DNA of 64,000 nucleotides from the NCBI RefSeq assembly GCF_010726645.1, contig NZ_AP022563.1, positions 1,984,001-2,048,000 on the forward strand. Reading direction: 5' to 3'. Under the pieces are notes generated by a model that worked only from the letters and a program-made list of their open reading frames with translations, was not told the DNA's origin and did no database searches. How positions within the stretch are numbered: the first letter of the stretch is position 1; the number at the start of each line of letters is the position of its first letter. Below, piece by piece: positions 17,721 to 26,573 of the stretch. Made by a program: the position numbers and the translations under genes. The DNA is from Mycolicibacterium duvalii. GTDB taxonomy: Bacteria; Actinomycetota; Actinomycetes; Mycobacteriales; Mycobacteriaceae.

Positions 17721-18413
17721 TCAACGCTTGCCATTGGGCGCTTTCGCCGCTCGGCTGATGCCCAAGCCCCGCAGGCAGAACGCGACGAGGCGCGCAACCG
17801 TGTCGGCGTCGGGGCTGGTCTCCATCACCAGGTGGCGCCGCAGTTCACCAGTGACCAGTGCGTAGATGGCGTCGGTGGCCGCCTCGGGATCCTGCGCTTC
17901 TTCGACGGCGTCGACTGCGCCGGCGAGCAAGTCGCGCAGCGGTCTACTGTGTTCCTCTTCGGCCACCAGCTGTTCGGCTGAGGTGGCCATGTGCATGGCG
18001 ACAACCCTGCTGACCTTCGCCGACTCCGGCTTCTGCACCCGCGTCATCAAGCTCACCACCCAGCGGACGACCTTGTCGACGGGATCAGCCTCCTTGGCCA
18101 TCTCGTGTTCGACGTAGTCCCGCACTTTCCCGATACCGCGTTCGTGCACCGCCAGGATGAGGTCGTCCTTGCCCGAGAAGTACCGGTAGAAGGCGACATT
18201 GGAGACACCCGCCTGCTTGACGATGTCGGCCACGCGAGGTGTGGACGGCGCCCCCCGCTCGATGACCAGCACGGCCGCCTCAAGGATACGGTCGACTTCG
18301 GCGGCGGCATCCTTCTGACGGTCATCGAGTGCGCGCGCCACCGCCGCTGCGGCGCGCGATTCCGTCGTCGCCGATGCCTCCGCAACACCGCCGAGCGTAT
18401 CGATGGAAGCCAT
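17721..18413 (-). CDS. TetR-family transcriptional regulator
   Basis: 230 aa from ATG at 18413 (an in-frame GTG lies one codon earlier). The DNA-binding domain begins unusually late, around residue 35 (AAAEVDRILEAAVLVIERG), with the recognition helix VSNVAFYRYFSGKDDLILAV. The N-terminal 30 residues are alanine/arginine-rich and probably disordered. It heads the minus operon and faces the amidohydrolase across a perfect palindrome at 18470, so it probably controls both directions including itself. Confidence 0.88.
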   Translation of the reverse strand: MASIDTLGGVAEASATTESRAAAAVARALDDRQKDAAAEVDRILEAAVLVIERGAPSTPRVADIVKQAGVSNVAFYRYFSGKDDLILAVHERGIGKVRDYVEHEMAKEADPVDKVVRWVVSLMTRVQKPESAKVSRVVAMHMATSAEQLVAEEEHSRPLRDLLAGAVDAVEEAQDPEAATDAIYALVTGELRRHLVMETSPDADTVARLVAFCLRGLGISRAAKAPNGKR

Positions 18414-18737
18414 CACTGGTCACTCTCCGCGATTACGTACCTACCCCCACGCGCTCCGGCTGACATCGTCACAGAATAGCATTCTGTGTGTGTTGAACGC
18501 TGTTCTTGAGATCCAGAATATGGTCCTTGTGTAGAAGTATCTCGTTCTGTATTCTCAGCCCCAAGCCGTCGAGCTCCACGCGTGGGTGAACAACGGTTCG
18601 GCTCAGCCCTTGGTGCGGGAGGATTGAGAACACCCCCGACAGCCACCACCGGACAACCCGAGCAACACGGAAATGACTGCAGCCCAACGCATTATGTGCA
18701 GCCCCGATGGGCAAGTCGACAACAGGAGGACGACCGA
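18414..18737. promoter_or_regulatory. 324-bp divergent promoter with perfect palindrome at 18470-18488
   Basis: CACAGAATAGCATTCTGTG (18470-18488) is an 8+3+8 perfect inverted repeat, 57 bp upstream of the TetR ATG. Related half-sites follow: CCAGAAT near 18512 and TGTATTCTCAG near 18548. This is typical of a TetR dimer operator with secondary sites. The remaining sequence towards 18737 has no convincing gene; a reading frame running into the amidohydrolase from 18582 lacks a ribosome site. Confidence 0.75.
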
Positions 18738-19973
18738 ATGACCACCTTCACCGAGGCGCCGATCTTCGATGCCGACCAGCACATGTACGAGACCGCCGAA
18801 GCCCTGACGAAGTTCCTGCCCGAGAAGTTCCAGAAGGCCGTCCAGTTCGTTCAGATCGGCAAGCGCACACGGATCGCGATCCTCAACAAGATCACCGAGT
18901 ACATCCCCAACCCCACCTTCGAGCGTGTCGCCGCCCCCGGGTCGCAAGAGAAGTTCTACTCCGGCCAGAACACGGAAGGACAGACACTGCGCGAGATGCA
19001 GGGCCCCCCGATCGAAGCCCCCGAGGCTTCTCGTCGGCCCGATGCGCGCATCGCCGAACTGGATCGTCAAGGTGTGCAGGGAGCTTTGGTCTACCCCACC
19101 CTGGCCAACCTCGTGGAGCATTCGGCGGCCGAGGACCCCGAACTCGTCGTGGCGATGATCCACGCACTGAACCAGTGGATGCTGGAGACGTGGAACTACG
19201 TGTATGAGGACCGGTTGTTCATGACCCCGGTGATCACGTGCGCGCTCGTCGATGAGGCCCGACGCGAACTCGAATACCTCGTCGACAACGGCGCGAAAGT
19301 TGTGCTCATCAAGCCGGCCCCGGTCAAAGGCTTCAAAGGTTGGCGCTCACCGGCGTTGCCCGAATTCGACCCGTTCTGGAAAGACGTGCAGGACGCGAAC
19401 ATGCCGGTGGTGCTGCACGCCAGCCAACCGCCGCTCGACGAGTACATCAACCGGTGGGAACCCTCCGACACCAACAACTTCATGGAGATGAGTGCGTTCC
19501 GGTGGCTGGTACTCGGCCACCGTGAGATCTCCGACATGATCGGCAGCCTGATCTGCCATGGCACACTCACCCGGTTCCCGAAGTTGCGGATCGCCAGCGT
19601 CGAGAACGGCAGCTCGTGGATCCACCCGCTGTTTCACGACCTCGTCGACGTGCACACCAAGATGCCCCAGAATTTCGAGGAGCACCCGTTGGACGTGTTC
19701 CGGCGCAACATCTGGGTTAGTCCGTTCTGGGAGGGCTCGGTGGCCGACGTCGTCGAAACCGTCGGATGGGACAAGGTGATGTTCGGCTCGGACTATCCGC
19801 ACCCCGAGGGATTGGCTGAGCCCAAACGCTTCTACAAGTATGCCGAGGGCATGGATCGACGCCGCGCGTACGACTTCATGGGCGACAACGCCCGCCGATT
19901 CATCGGACTGCCGATCAGCAACCCCGACCCGGAAGCGCAGCACGCACCGGCAGAAACTGCGGCCGCCACATAG
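18738..19973 (+). CDS. amidohydrolase family protein (ACMSD-like)
   Basis: 411 aa, amidohydrolase_2 type. The N-terminal metal motif reads FDADQHMYE (DxxxH form), VVLHAS gives the metal-binding His on a barrel strand, and MFGSDYPHPEG carries the conserved late Asp. This family includes decarboxylases and hydratases as well as hydrolases; in mycobacteria many such genes sit beside P450 and LLM genes with unknown substrates. AGGAGG precedes the ATG at 18738. A related but shorter enzyme is at 32565 (shared MFGSDYPH). Confidence 0.85.
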   Translation: MTTFTEAPIFDADQHMYETAEALTKFLPEKFQKAVQFVQIGKRTRIAILNKITEYIPNPTFERVAAPGSQEKFYSGQNTEGQTLREMQGPPIEAPEASRRPDARIAELDRQGVQGALVYPTLANLVEHSAAEDPELVVAMIHALNQWMLETWNYVYEDRLFMTPVITCALVDEARRELEYLVDNGAKVVLIKPAPVKGFKGWRSPALPEFDPFWKDVQDANMPVVLHASQPPLDEYINRWEPSDTNNFMEMSAFRWLVLGHREISDMIGSLICHGTLTRFPKLRIASVENGSSWIHPLFHDLVDVHTKMPQNFEEHPLDVFRRNIWVSPFWEGSVADVVETVGWDKVMFGSDYPHPEGLAEPKRFYKYAEGMDRRRAYDFMGDNARRFIGLPISNPDPEAQHAPAETAAAT

Positions 19974-20026
19974 CGCCATCGAACACCTGGGCAGCTCCGG
20001 TCGGCTCCGATCAGCACCTTGACGGG

Positions 20027-20042
20027 TGACAGTCGACTGTCA
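20027..20042. promoter_or_regulatory. 16-bp palindromic operator, copy A
   Basis: TGACAGTCGACTGTCA is a perfect palindrome 82 bp upstream of the LLM ATG at 20125. Copies B (22315), C (24121) and D (28796) match TGRCAGTNNACTGYCA, with one mismatch in D. All four precede genes of one apparent regulon. Confidence 0.85.
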
Positions 20043-20124
20043 TAATGGTGCGGGTTACCACCTCGGTGCCGTCGGATCTGCGCTCACCGCGTCGCCACCG
20101 GGCCGTCAAATCGGAAGGCTCATC

Positions 20125-21045
20125 ATGCGATTCACCGTCTACCTGCCCAACACCATGCACGTCTCGGCGGTGACTCAACCGTGGGAGCATGCGCTCACCG
20201 GCACCGATATCGCCCAGGTTGCGCGCACCGCCGAAAAATTGGGGTACTCACAGGTCTTTCTTCCCGAGCACTTCCTGACGCCCACCGCACATGTCGAGCT
20301 GTCCGGTGATCACTACTTCGACGCCACCACCGCCCAGGCGTTCATCGCGGGCGCCACGTCCACGATTTCGGTCGGCTCGATGGTGACGATTCTGCCGTTG
20401 CACAATCCGGTGATCGCCGCCAAGTCCATTTCCACGCTGGACTGGCTTTCCGGTGGTCGGGCGCAGGTCACGGTCGGAGTTGGCTGGCTCAAGGACGAGT
20501 TCGACATGATCGGCGTCCCGTTCAACAAGCGGGGTCGCATCACCGACGAGTGCCTTGCCGCGATGTACGAGCTGTGGACCAGCGACAACCCCAGCTTCGA
20601 CGGCGAATTCGTGAAATTCGACAATGTGGCCTTCGGGCCCAAGCCGATTCGCAAACCACGGCCGGTGATTTGGATGGGCGGAGACGCCGATGCGGTGTTA
20701 CGCCGCGCGGCGCGTTTCGGTGACGGCTGGGCGCCTTGGCTCACGAAACCGGCGGAACTGCCGGCCAAAATGGACTATCTGCGGTCCCAGCCCGGTTTCG
20801 ACGACCGGCCGTTCTCGTTGTTCTATAGCCTCGCGGTACTTTCCATCGGTCAGGAGCATGCGATCGTCGACGACGCAGGCGCGCAGTACGGGCAGAGCGC
20901 GCAGCAGGTGATCGACAACTGCGGCATGCTCGCCGATCTGGGCGTCACCGATACGTGGGTCAACCCGCCGCCGCTGAGTGATTTCAGCGCGTATCTGGAC
21001 CACATGCATTGGGTGGCTGAGGAGATCATCCCCAAGGTCGGATGA
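20125..21045 (+). CDS. LLM-class F420-dependent oxidoreductase
   Basis: 306 aa, the same length as its paralogue at 8820. Shared landmarks: YLPNTMHV start, EHFLTP, SGDHYFDATTAQAF, STLDWLSGGRAQVTVGVGWLKDEF, PVIWMGGDAD, and the C-terminal DLGVTDTWVNPPP block. ATG at 20125 follows GGAAGG; an upstream in-frame ATG at 20044 would place the operator at the start codon and is rejected. It is controlled by palindrome A and is presumably co-regulated with the P450s at 21082 and 27526. Confidence 0.9.
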   Translation: MRFTVYLPNTMHVSAVTQPWEHALTGTDIAQVARTAEKLGYSQVFLPEHFLTPTAHVELSGDHYFDATTAQAFIAGATSTISVGSMVTILPLHNPVIAAKSISTLDWLSGGRAQVTVGVGWLKDEFDMIGVPFNKRGRITDECLAAMYELWTSDNPSFDGEFVKFDNVAFGPKPIRKPRPVIWMGGDADAVLRRAARFGDGWAPWLTKPAELPAKMDYLRSQPGFDDRPFSLFYSLAVLSIGQEHAIVDDAGAQYGQSAQQVIDNCGMLADLGVTDTWVNPPPLSDFSAYLDHMHWVAEEIIPKVG

Positions 21046-21081
21046 GCGCTTGTGCGAAGACCCATCAACACCGGATGAGGT

Positions 21082-22260
21082 CTATCCCGGCTTGATGTTC
21101 AGCGGCACCGACTCCAGGGTCAATGTCCCGGTGGGCCAGTGCACGCACGGCTCCTTGTCGCCGGCCAGACTGTATTCGGGGATGCGCGCGTGCCATTCCT
21201 CGAGGATGAGCCGGAGTTCCAGGCGCGCGAGGTGCGAGCCCAGGCACCGGTGCGGCCCGCGCCCGAACGCGAAATGCACAGGCTTGCCGTCGATGTGGAC
21301 CTCGTCGGGGTCGGGGTACCGCAGTGGATCGCGGTCGGCACCCCCATAGGACAGCATCACCGTGGTGTCCTTCGGGACGATCCTGCCCGCCACCTCGACA
21401 TCTTCGGTCGTGACGCGCGGCGTGAACGGGACGGGCCCCTCGACGCGCAGCAGGTCTTCGACGAAGGCCGGGATGAGCGAGAAGTCGTTGGCGATCTGGC
21501 GGCGCAAGTCGGCATCGCCGGCCAGCTTCGCCAGTGCGAATCCGACCGCTGCGGTGACGGTGTCCAGGCCGGCCAGCACGAACAAGAAGCACAGCCCGAG
21601 GATCTCGTTGTCGGACATGCCGCCGTCTTCGCGGTTCTGTATCAGCTGGGTGAGCATGTCGCTGCCGGTCGCGCTGCTGCGCCGCTCGGCGATGTGTTCG
21701 GTCAGGTAGGTGAACAGTTCCAGAGCGAGGGCCATCACCTCCGGCGTCGGCTCGGCGCTACTCGGATCGGTGAACTCCAGAATCGAGTCCTTCCACTGCA
21801 CCAGCCGGTCGCGGTCGGCCAGCGGAAGCCCGAACAGCGTCAGGAACACCTGGGAGGGAAACGGTACGGCCAGATCCGGGACGACGTCGCACTCACCCTT
21901 GGCCGCGATCGCGTCGATCAGCTCGGCCGCCTGCCTGCGTAGTTCCGGCTCGCGCTCGGCCATCTTTTTCGGGCTGAAGAACGGATCCAGTATGCGGCGA
22001 AATCGCGTGTGCTCCGGCGGATCGATTGCGATGGGGACCAGCGGGACAGGGCTGCCCAGCCGGTCGAAGGCCCGCGCCGACGAGAAGAGATCGGGTCTCT
22101 TGGCGGCGAACTCCACAGCCTCGGCGCTGGTCAGGACGATCTCTTCGCCGGAGCGGACCGCCTCCCCCGCCTCGCGCAGTTCCCGCCAGGCCCGCGTCCG
22201 GTTCTCCCTGAAAGGCAGGTCGTTGATGTTGGTGGTCGCAGTCACGCCGAGCTCGGTCAT
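21082..22260 (-). CDS. cytochrome P450
   Basis: 392 aa from ATG at 22260. I-helix LAGLDTVTA, K-helix VEDLLR (ExxR), haem loop FGRGPHRCLGSHLAR with the thiolate Cys at about residue 339. It shares the same haem-loop sequence and the EEWHxRIPxYxLAG tail with the P450 at 27526, so the two are paralogues under the same palindrome. The stop is 36 bp beyond that of the convergent LLM gene. The start is 54 bp from palindrome B, and the TetR gene diverges from the other side. Confidence 0.92.
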   Translation of the reverse strand: MTELGVTATTNINDLPFRENRTRAWRELREAGEAVRSGEEIVLTSAEAVEFAAKRPDLFSSARAFDRLGSPVPLVPIAIDPPEHTRFRRILDPFFSPKKMAEREPELRRQAAELIDAIAAKGECDVVPDLAVPFPSQVFLTLFGLPLADRDRLVQWKDSILEFTDPSSAEPTPEVMALALELFTYLTEHIAERRSSATGSDMLTQLIQNREDGGMSDNEILGLCFLFVLAGLDTVTAAVGFALAKLAGDADLRRQIANDFSLIPAFVEDLLRVEGPVPFTPRVTTEDVEVAGRIVPKDTTVMLSYGGADRDPLRYPDPDEVHIDGKPVHFAFGRGPHRCLGSHLARLELRLILEEWHARIPEYSLAGDKEPCVHWPTGTLTLESVPLNIKPG

Positions 22261-22314
22261 CGGGTGGCCATCCTCTCCGCATCGGCCGCAGTGTGCCTCG
22301 CCTCGGATAGACTG

Positions 22315-22330
22315 TGACAGTAGACTGCCA
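22315..22330. promoter_or_regulatory. 16-bp palindromic operator, copy B
   Basis: TGACAGTAGACTGCCA lies between the divergent P450 (22260) and TetR (22438) starts. One A/C mismatch breaks the symmetry. Being next to the TetR gene, it points to that protein as the reader. Confidence 0.85.
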
Positions 22331-22437
22331 CTTTCCCGGGTAAGTATCGTCCGCACGGCAGCGGGTGTCAACGATGCGGCGATACCTGCCGGCGTTGGTA
22401 GTGTCGGGAAACTTGAGACGCTCGAGGAGGTTGGCGG

Positions 22438-23028
22438 ATGGCACGGGGTGACCGTTCACCGCGCGGCGAGCATGCCGACCGGGTGCGCAACGCATTGTTG
22501 GAAGCAGCGCTGGACCTGTTCAGCGCCAACGGTTATGACGAGACAACCACCGATCAGATTGCCGACAGCGCAGGTGTCTCCCCACGCACGTTCTTCCGGT
22601 ATTTCCCGACCAAGGAGTCGGTGCTGTTTTTCGGCGAGTACGACTTCATCGATGCGGTGAGCGGGGTCTACCTCGCCCAACCCGAGGAACTGTCTGACTT
22701 CGAGGCGATGGCCAACTCGTTCGCGTTGCTGGCGCCCGGCCTCAAGCGCATCCGCAAGCGCATCGCGCAATACCACGAGGCCGTCGCGTCCTCACTCGTG
22801 CTGCTCGGCCGCGAACGCCGGAACCACGAGGCCAACGCCGAGACCGTGGCGAAGGTGATCGCCGAGCGGCGCCGGCTGCCCTCTCCGGACAGTGAGTGCC
22901 ACCTGCTGGCTTCCATCGGGATGCTGCTCACCGAGCGCGCGGTCAATCAATGGCTGGCCGCTCCCGGACGCGCCCTTGACGACCTGATACGCCAGGAGTT
23001 CGCCGCGCTGCCTGCCGTGCTGAAGTAG
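22438..23028 (+). CDS. TetR-family regulator, candidate reader of the 16-bp palindrome
   Basis: 196 aa. Clear HTH: VRNALLEAALDLFSANGYDETTTDQIADSAGV, then SPRTFFRYFPTKESVLF. The C-terminal part fits TetR_C_17-like domains (LRR-SPDSECHLLASIGMLL). The ATG is preceded by GAGGAGG. It is divergent from a P450, with palindrome B between them, so it probably represses itself and the four-promoter regulon A-D (inference from position and site sharing). Confidence 0.9.
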   Translation: MARGDRSPRGEHADRVRNALLEAALDLFSANGYDETTTDQIADSAGVSPRTFFRYFPTKESVLFFGEYDFIDAVSGVYLAQPEELSDFEAMANSFALLAPGLKRIRKRIAQYHEAVASSLVLLGRERRNHEANAETVAKVIAERRRLPSPDSECHLLASIGMLLTERAVNQWLAAPGRALDDLIRQEFAALPAVLK

Positions 23029-23038
23029 CACGGGGCGG

Positions 23039-24085
23039 TTAGGGATCGTCGAAGCGCGTCCCGTCGGGGCAGGCCCGCGGAGTGTCCGGGCCGCAGTACT
23101 GCGTCCGCAGATAGCTCGGGTAGGTGTCGGTCGGACCGGCATACAGACCGGCCAGGTTCACCGGCAGGTCGTAGACGCCGATTGCGACCACATGCAGGAA
23201 GCCGGTGACCGCCAGAACCCGTAGCAGCGCCTTGACTTTCGTTCCGGCCCAGTGCAGCGTCTCGACGCCCGCCTCCACCCGGATCTGCCCCTTGCGGTTG
23301 CGAAAGAACATCAGCGCGCCACTGGAGCTGAGTACCAGGGACCACAGGACGGGGCCGTAGAACGGCAGTTGTACGGTCTGGCCGGCCCACAACGTGGCGC
23401 CGGGGACCGCCGCCGGGTACGCGACCAGACCGTGGTGCACCGCGAAGATCTCGAGCGGGAACTCGATCACATACACCGCCAGCCATCCGCAACAGAACGT
23501 GCGGACCGGACCCAGCGCAGGCCAGCGGTGCCGCGCCCGCCCCATGGCCCACCGAGCGAGCGTGCCCATGGCCAACGGCATCCAGATGTAGATCATGGCG
23601 ATCATCAAGACCGGCTCGGCCATGAACCGACTACCGGGACTGAGCGAGCCGGGGACGTTCTCCATCCAGTTACCGAAATTGACCAGGCCCGCGTTGTAGA
23701 AGAGCACCGGCTGGAACCAGTTGATCAGCGGGTCATGCCACCAGGCGATCGCCGACCCGATGACGACAGCTGCCTCGACGCACAGCTGCCGCTCGCGCAG
23801 ACTCTTGCGCACGACGTAGACGATCGCGATGAGAGCCATGATCGGACAGGCGATTTGGAACACGGTGATCGCCAGCCGCGTCCCGCCGGGAATCGGATCG
23901 GGTCCCGGGTCCACCGGCACCGCATTTCCCGACACGATCCAGGACAGGTAGACATAGGCGGCGACCGCCGTGCACACGGCGCCCACACTCGACCAGAACA
24001 GCACGGGCCGAATCGTTTTGATCGCCGGGCGTTCCGCCGGCGGCCCGGCATGGCCGACCTCGTCGGGACTCTTGAGATCCGTCAC
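23039..24085 (-). CDS. polytopic membrane protein, AveC-like (spirocyclase family)
   Basis: 348 aa with about six to seven hydrophobic spans (for example residues 29-50, 71-92, 155-175, 200-220 and near the C-terminus). Between spans are conserved-looking motifs WWHDPLINWFQP, YNAGLVNFGNWMENVPG and EFPLEIFAVHHG. This matches my recall of the mycobacterial spirocyclase AveC family, whose founder makes the spiroketal of avermectin; mycobacterial members have no known reaction. It has palindrome C 36 bp upstream of its ATG, so it is co-regulated with two P450s. The family name is from memory; the membrane topology is read from the sequence. Confidence 0.65.
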   Translation of the reverse strand: MTDLKSPDEVGHAGPPAERPAIKTIRPVLFWSSVGAVCTAVAAYVYLSWIVSGNAVPVDPGPDPIPGGTRLAITVFQIACPIMALIAIVYVVRKSLRERQLCVEAAVVIGSAIAWWHDPLINWFQPVLFYNAGLVNFGNWMENVPGSLSPGSRFMAEPVLMIAMIYIWMPLAMGTLARWAMGRARHRWPALGPVRTFCCGWLAVYVIEFPLEIFAVHHGLVAYPAAVPGATLWAGQTVQLPFYGPVLWSLVLSSSGALMFFRNRKGQIRVEAGVETLHWAGTKVKALLRVLAVTGFLHVVAIGVYDLPVNLAGLYAGPTDTYPSYLRTQYCGPDTPRACPDGTRFDDP

Positions 24086-24120
24086 TGCTTGCGCCTCCTT
24101 TGGCGACCTTCCACCAAAGA

Positions 24121-24136
24121 TGGCAGTTCACTGCCA
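24121..24136. promoter_or_regulatory. 16-bp palindromic operator, copy C
   Basis: TGGCAGTTCACTGCCA, a perfect 7+2+7 inverted repeat 35 bp upstream of the AveC-like ATG at 24085, a position where binding would block transcription. Confidence 0.85.
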
Positions 24137-24162
24137 CAGTGTCAACGCCCGATCGAGGCGTG

Positions 24163-25245
24163 CTAGACCTGCACGGCCTCCCAGCCGCCGCCCTCAGCAG
24201 AGCGGTGCGCGGCATCGATCACCGCGAGCGAGAGCAATCCGTCCTCGAAAGTCGGCGCCGAGCTGGGTGCACCGTCGAATGCCGGCAGCCAGTCCTCCAA
24301 CATGAGTGCCATAGCGCGGCTGGCATGCCCGGCCAGACCGGTGGGCAGCTTCTCCGGATGGTCCGGCTCGCGTTCCATGATCGCCAACGGGCTCAGACCG
24401 GTATCCGAGGTCGCGCCCGCCGAGTATTCGATGGACCGCAGGTCGCCGTCCCCGATGATGGTGCCGTTGGAGCCGAACAGCTCCAGCCGGTAGTGATCTG
24501 CGTGTGCGCCCATCACCGAGATGCTCAGCACCACGGTCACCCCGGATTCCATCCGCATCAACAGCGCCGCGGTGTCGTCGGCGGTGACCTGCAATGTCGC
24601 GCCGTCGGGCAGTTCGCGCACCGGCTCAGTGGTGCGCACCTCGGCGCACACCGACAGCGGTCGGCCGAGCAGGTTGCACAGGAAGTCCAGGTCGTGGACC
24701 AGCATCCCGGCGAGGTAGCCCCCGCCCTGGTCTCGGTCGTACATCCAGGCTGCCTGCAGCGGGTGACTGGGATGCCAGTAGGACGCGCTGCGACTGACCC
24801 TGGCCAGGTATTGGTTGCCCAGGAAGCCCGACCGCACCTTGTCGGCGACGGCCAACCAGTCGGGATTCCACCGGTTCTCAAAACAGCAGGCGGTGGGCAG
24901 GTTGGCTTCGGCGGCGGCGCGGACCATCTCGCGTCCGGCCTCGAGGTCGCCCGCGAGTGGCTTCTCGCACAGCACCGGCTTGCCGGCCGCCAGTGCGGCC
25001 ACCGTCATATCACGATGCAGGACGGTTGGTGTCGCGACCGAGATGACGTCGAGGTCGTCGCGGGTGACGAACGACTGCCAGTCGGTGGACGTCTCCTCGA
25101 TACCCAATTTGGCAGCTACGCGTTCCAGTCGGTCGGGCGTGCGCGCGCAGAGCGCGACGGGTTCGAAGCCCTTCGCCGCCCGGAAGCCCGGTACCTGCAC
25201 ATGCGCACCCCAGCCCACGCCGATGATGCCGACCCTCAGTGTCAT
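24163..25245 (-). CDS. Gfo/Idh/MocA-family NAD(P)-dependent oxidoreductase
   Basis: 360 aa from ATG at 25245 (AGGAGAG upstream). N-terminal Rossmann loop VGIIGVGWGAH, then VATPTVLH and CEKPLAG (the family's EKP motif with the catalytic Lys), and HDLDFL in the second domain. Members oxidise or reduce sugars, inositols or other polyols and some aromatic carbonyls. Its stop is 26 bp before palindrome C, so it is probably transcribed towards the AveC-like gene. Degenerate CAGT...ACTG repeats occur 50-60 bp upstream but do not match the operator well. Confidence 0.88.
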   Translation of the reverse strand: MTLRVGIIGVGWGAHVQVPGFRAAKGFEPVALCARTPDRLERVAAKLGIEETSTDWQSFVTRDDLDVISVATPTVLHRDMTVAALAAGKPVLCEKPLAGDLEAGREMVRAAAEANLPTACCFENRWNPDWLAVADKVRSGFLGNQYLARVSRSASYWHPSHPLQAAWMYDRDQGGGYLAGMLVHDLDFLCNLLGRPLSVCAEVRTTEPVRELPDGATLQVTADDTAALLMRMESGVTVVLSISVMGAHADHYRLELFGSNGTIIGDGDLRSIEYSAGATSDTGLSPLAIMEREPDHPEKLPTGLAGHASRAMALMLEDWLPAFDGAPSSAPTFEDGLLSLAVIDAAHRSAEGGGWEAVQV

Positions 25246-25469
25246 ATCTCTCCTCACGTCGTTCCGCGCAGTGTGACAGCCTGATGCCGTTCTACACAGT
25301 GTGACTGCGATGTTAGATCGATAGACAACCAAACGAAAAGGTCCCGTCCAGTCGCACCGCCGCCCAACTGCCAGAAGCGCTGGGATCCAAATGAACTCGC
25401 TGTCACATGAACTCCGATGTGGCGGGCGCCCGCAGCACCGGTCCATGGCGCGGTGGCTAAGCTGCTCCG

Positions 25470-26402
25470 GTGGGCAAAGCCGAACTCCTGGACCGGTTGC
25501 GCCTCCCCTTGATGGCCGCCCCGATGTCGATCGCCTCCACACCCGAGCTGGTTGCGGCATGTTGCCGGGCCGGAGTGGTCGGTTGCTTTCCCACCCACAA
25601 TGCCTGGAAGGACTCCAGCCTGGATCAGTGGCTGGAGCGGATCGATGCCTCGCTGGCGGATCACGCTGACATCACCGGTTCGGCGGCGGCTCCGTTCGCG
25701 GTCAACATCAACGTGTCGCGCGCGAAGCCCGCTGAACTGCTGGCTCGAGAGCTCGAGCTCTGTCGGCTCCATGACGTCCAGATCGTGACGACCAATGTCG
25801 GTGACCCCTCAGAAGTCGCTGCCCGCGTGCATGATTGGGGCGGCATGGTGATCCACGACGCGGTGTCGGTCGCTCAGGCCGAGCGGGCGGTCGCGGCCGG
25901 TGTCGATGGGCTGATGCTGGTGTGCGCCGGCGCCGGAGGGCTGGGCGGTGACCTCTCACCCATGGCCTTCGTGCCCCGTGTGCGCGGCTTCTTCGACGGG
26001 CTCATCCAGTTGGCCGGCGGGGTATGCACGGGCGGCGGCATCCGGGCCGCGTTGGCACTCGGCGCCGACATGGCCTGCATGGGGACGCTTTTCATTGCCA
26101 CCGAGGAATCCGGCGTGCACGACGACCACAAGCGCATGCTCGTCGAGGCGGATCTTGCCGACGTCGTCTGGACAGACGCCATCTGCGGCATCTCGGGCAG
26201 CTTCCTTCGGGCCTCCCTACTGGAGCACGGGTTGGACCCCGACAATCTCCCGCCCCTGGATTTCGCGCGCCGCCCCACCATTCCCCGCCACATCAAGCCG
26301 TGGCGGATGATCTTCAGCGGGGGGCACAGCACCGCCGGGATCGCGGCCGTACCGTCGGTCGCTGACCTGGTCGCAGAACTGGAGCGGCAGTTCCTGGGCT
26401 GA
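25470..26402 (+). CDS. nitronate monooxygenase/2-nitropropane dioxygenase-like flavoprotein
   Basis: 310 aa FMN TIM-barrel. Landmarks are LPLMAAPMSIASTPELVAA, VHDWGGMVIHDAVS, CAGAGGLGG (phosphate-binding loop), GGVCTGGGIRAALALGADMACMGTLFI. The His normally serving as base aligns near the GGHSTAG segment or MVIHD; the class is uncertain. Some mycobacterial homologues act as enoyl-ACP reductase-like or nitroalkane-detoxifying enzymes. The GTG at 25470 has a weak ribosome site, so a leaderless mRNA is possible. It diverges from the Gfo/Idh gene. Confidence 0.82.
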   Translation: MGKAELLDRLRLPLMAAPMSIASTPELVAACCRAGVVGCFPTHNAWKDSSLDQWLERIDASLADHADITGSAAAPFAVNINVSRAKPAELLARELELCRLHDVQIVTTNVGDPSEVAARVHDWGGMVIHDAVSVAQAERAVAAGVDGLMLVCAGAGGLGGDLSPMAFVPRVRGFFDGLIQLAGGVCTGGGIRAALALGADMACMGTLFIATEESGVHDDHKRMLVEADLADVVWTDAICGISGSFLRASLLEHGLDPDNLPPLDFARRPTIPRHIKPWRMIFSGGHSTAGIAAVPSVADLVAELERQFLG

Positions 26403-26573
26403 GGCAGTCCGGCTGGGACGAGCGAGTTGGTCCAATGTCGGGTGCCACTCGCGGGCCCGGCGTGCCCCCTAGATCTCGTTCCGCGCGCCGGCGGTGCCCC
26501 GTCGCCGATGTGATGCCACCGTCTTTGCTAGCGCCCCGGCGTCACAAAGTTACGGCGTCCGTCCGAGCACCGA

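Noticed and set aside
23252..24166. 304-codon plus-strand frame opposite the AveC-like gene
   Set aside because: Arg/His-rich with no family pattern; the opposite strand gives a coherent polytopic membrane protein.
25260..25312. Possible fifth copy of the CAGT...ACTG palindrome upstream of the Gfo/Idh gene
   Set aside because: The best stretch (CACAGTGTGACTGCGA) has a 3-bp spacer and several mismatches, so it is not counted with copies A-D.
26403..26573. Terminator or small gene in the 171-bp convergent gap
   Set aside because: No stem-loop with a T-run and no credible frame could be found by eye.
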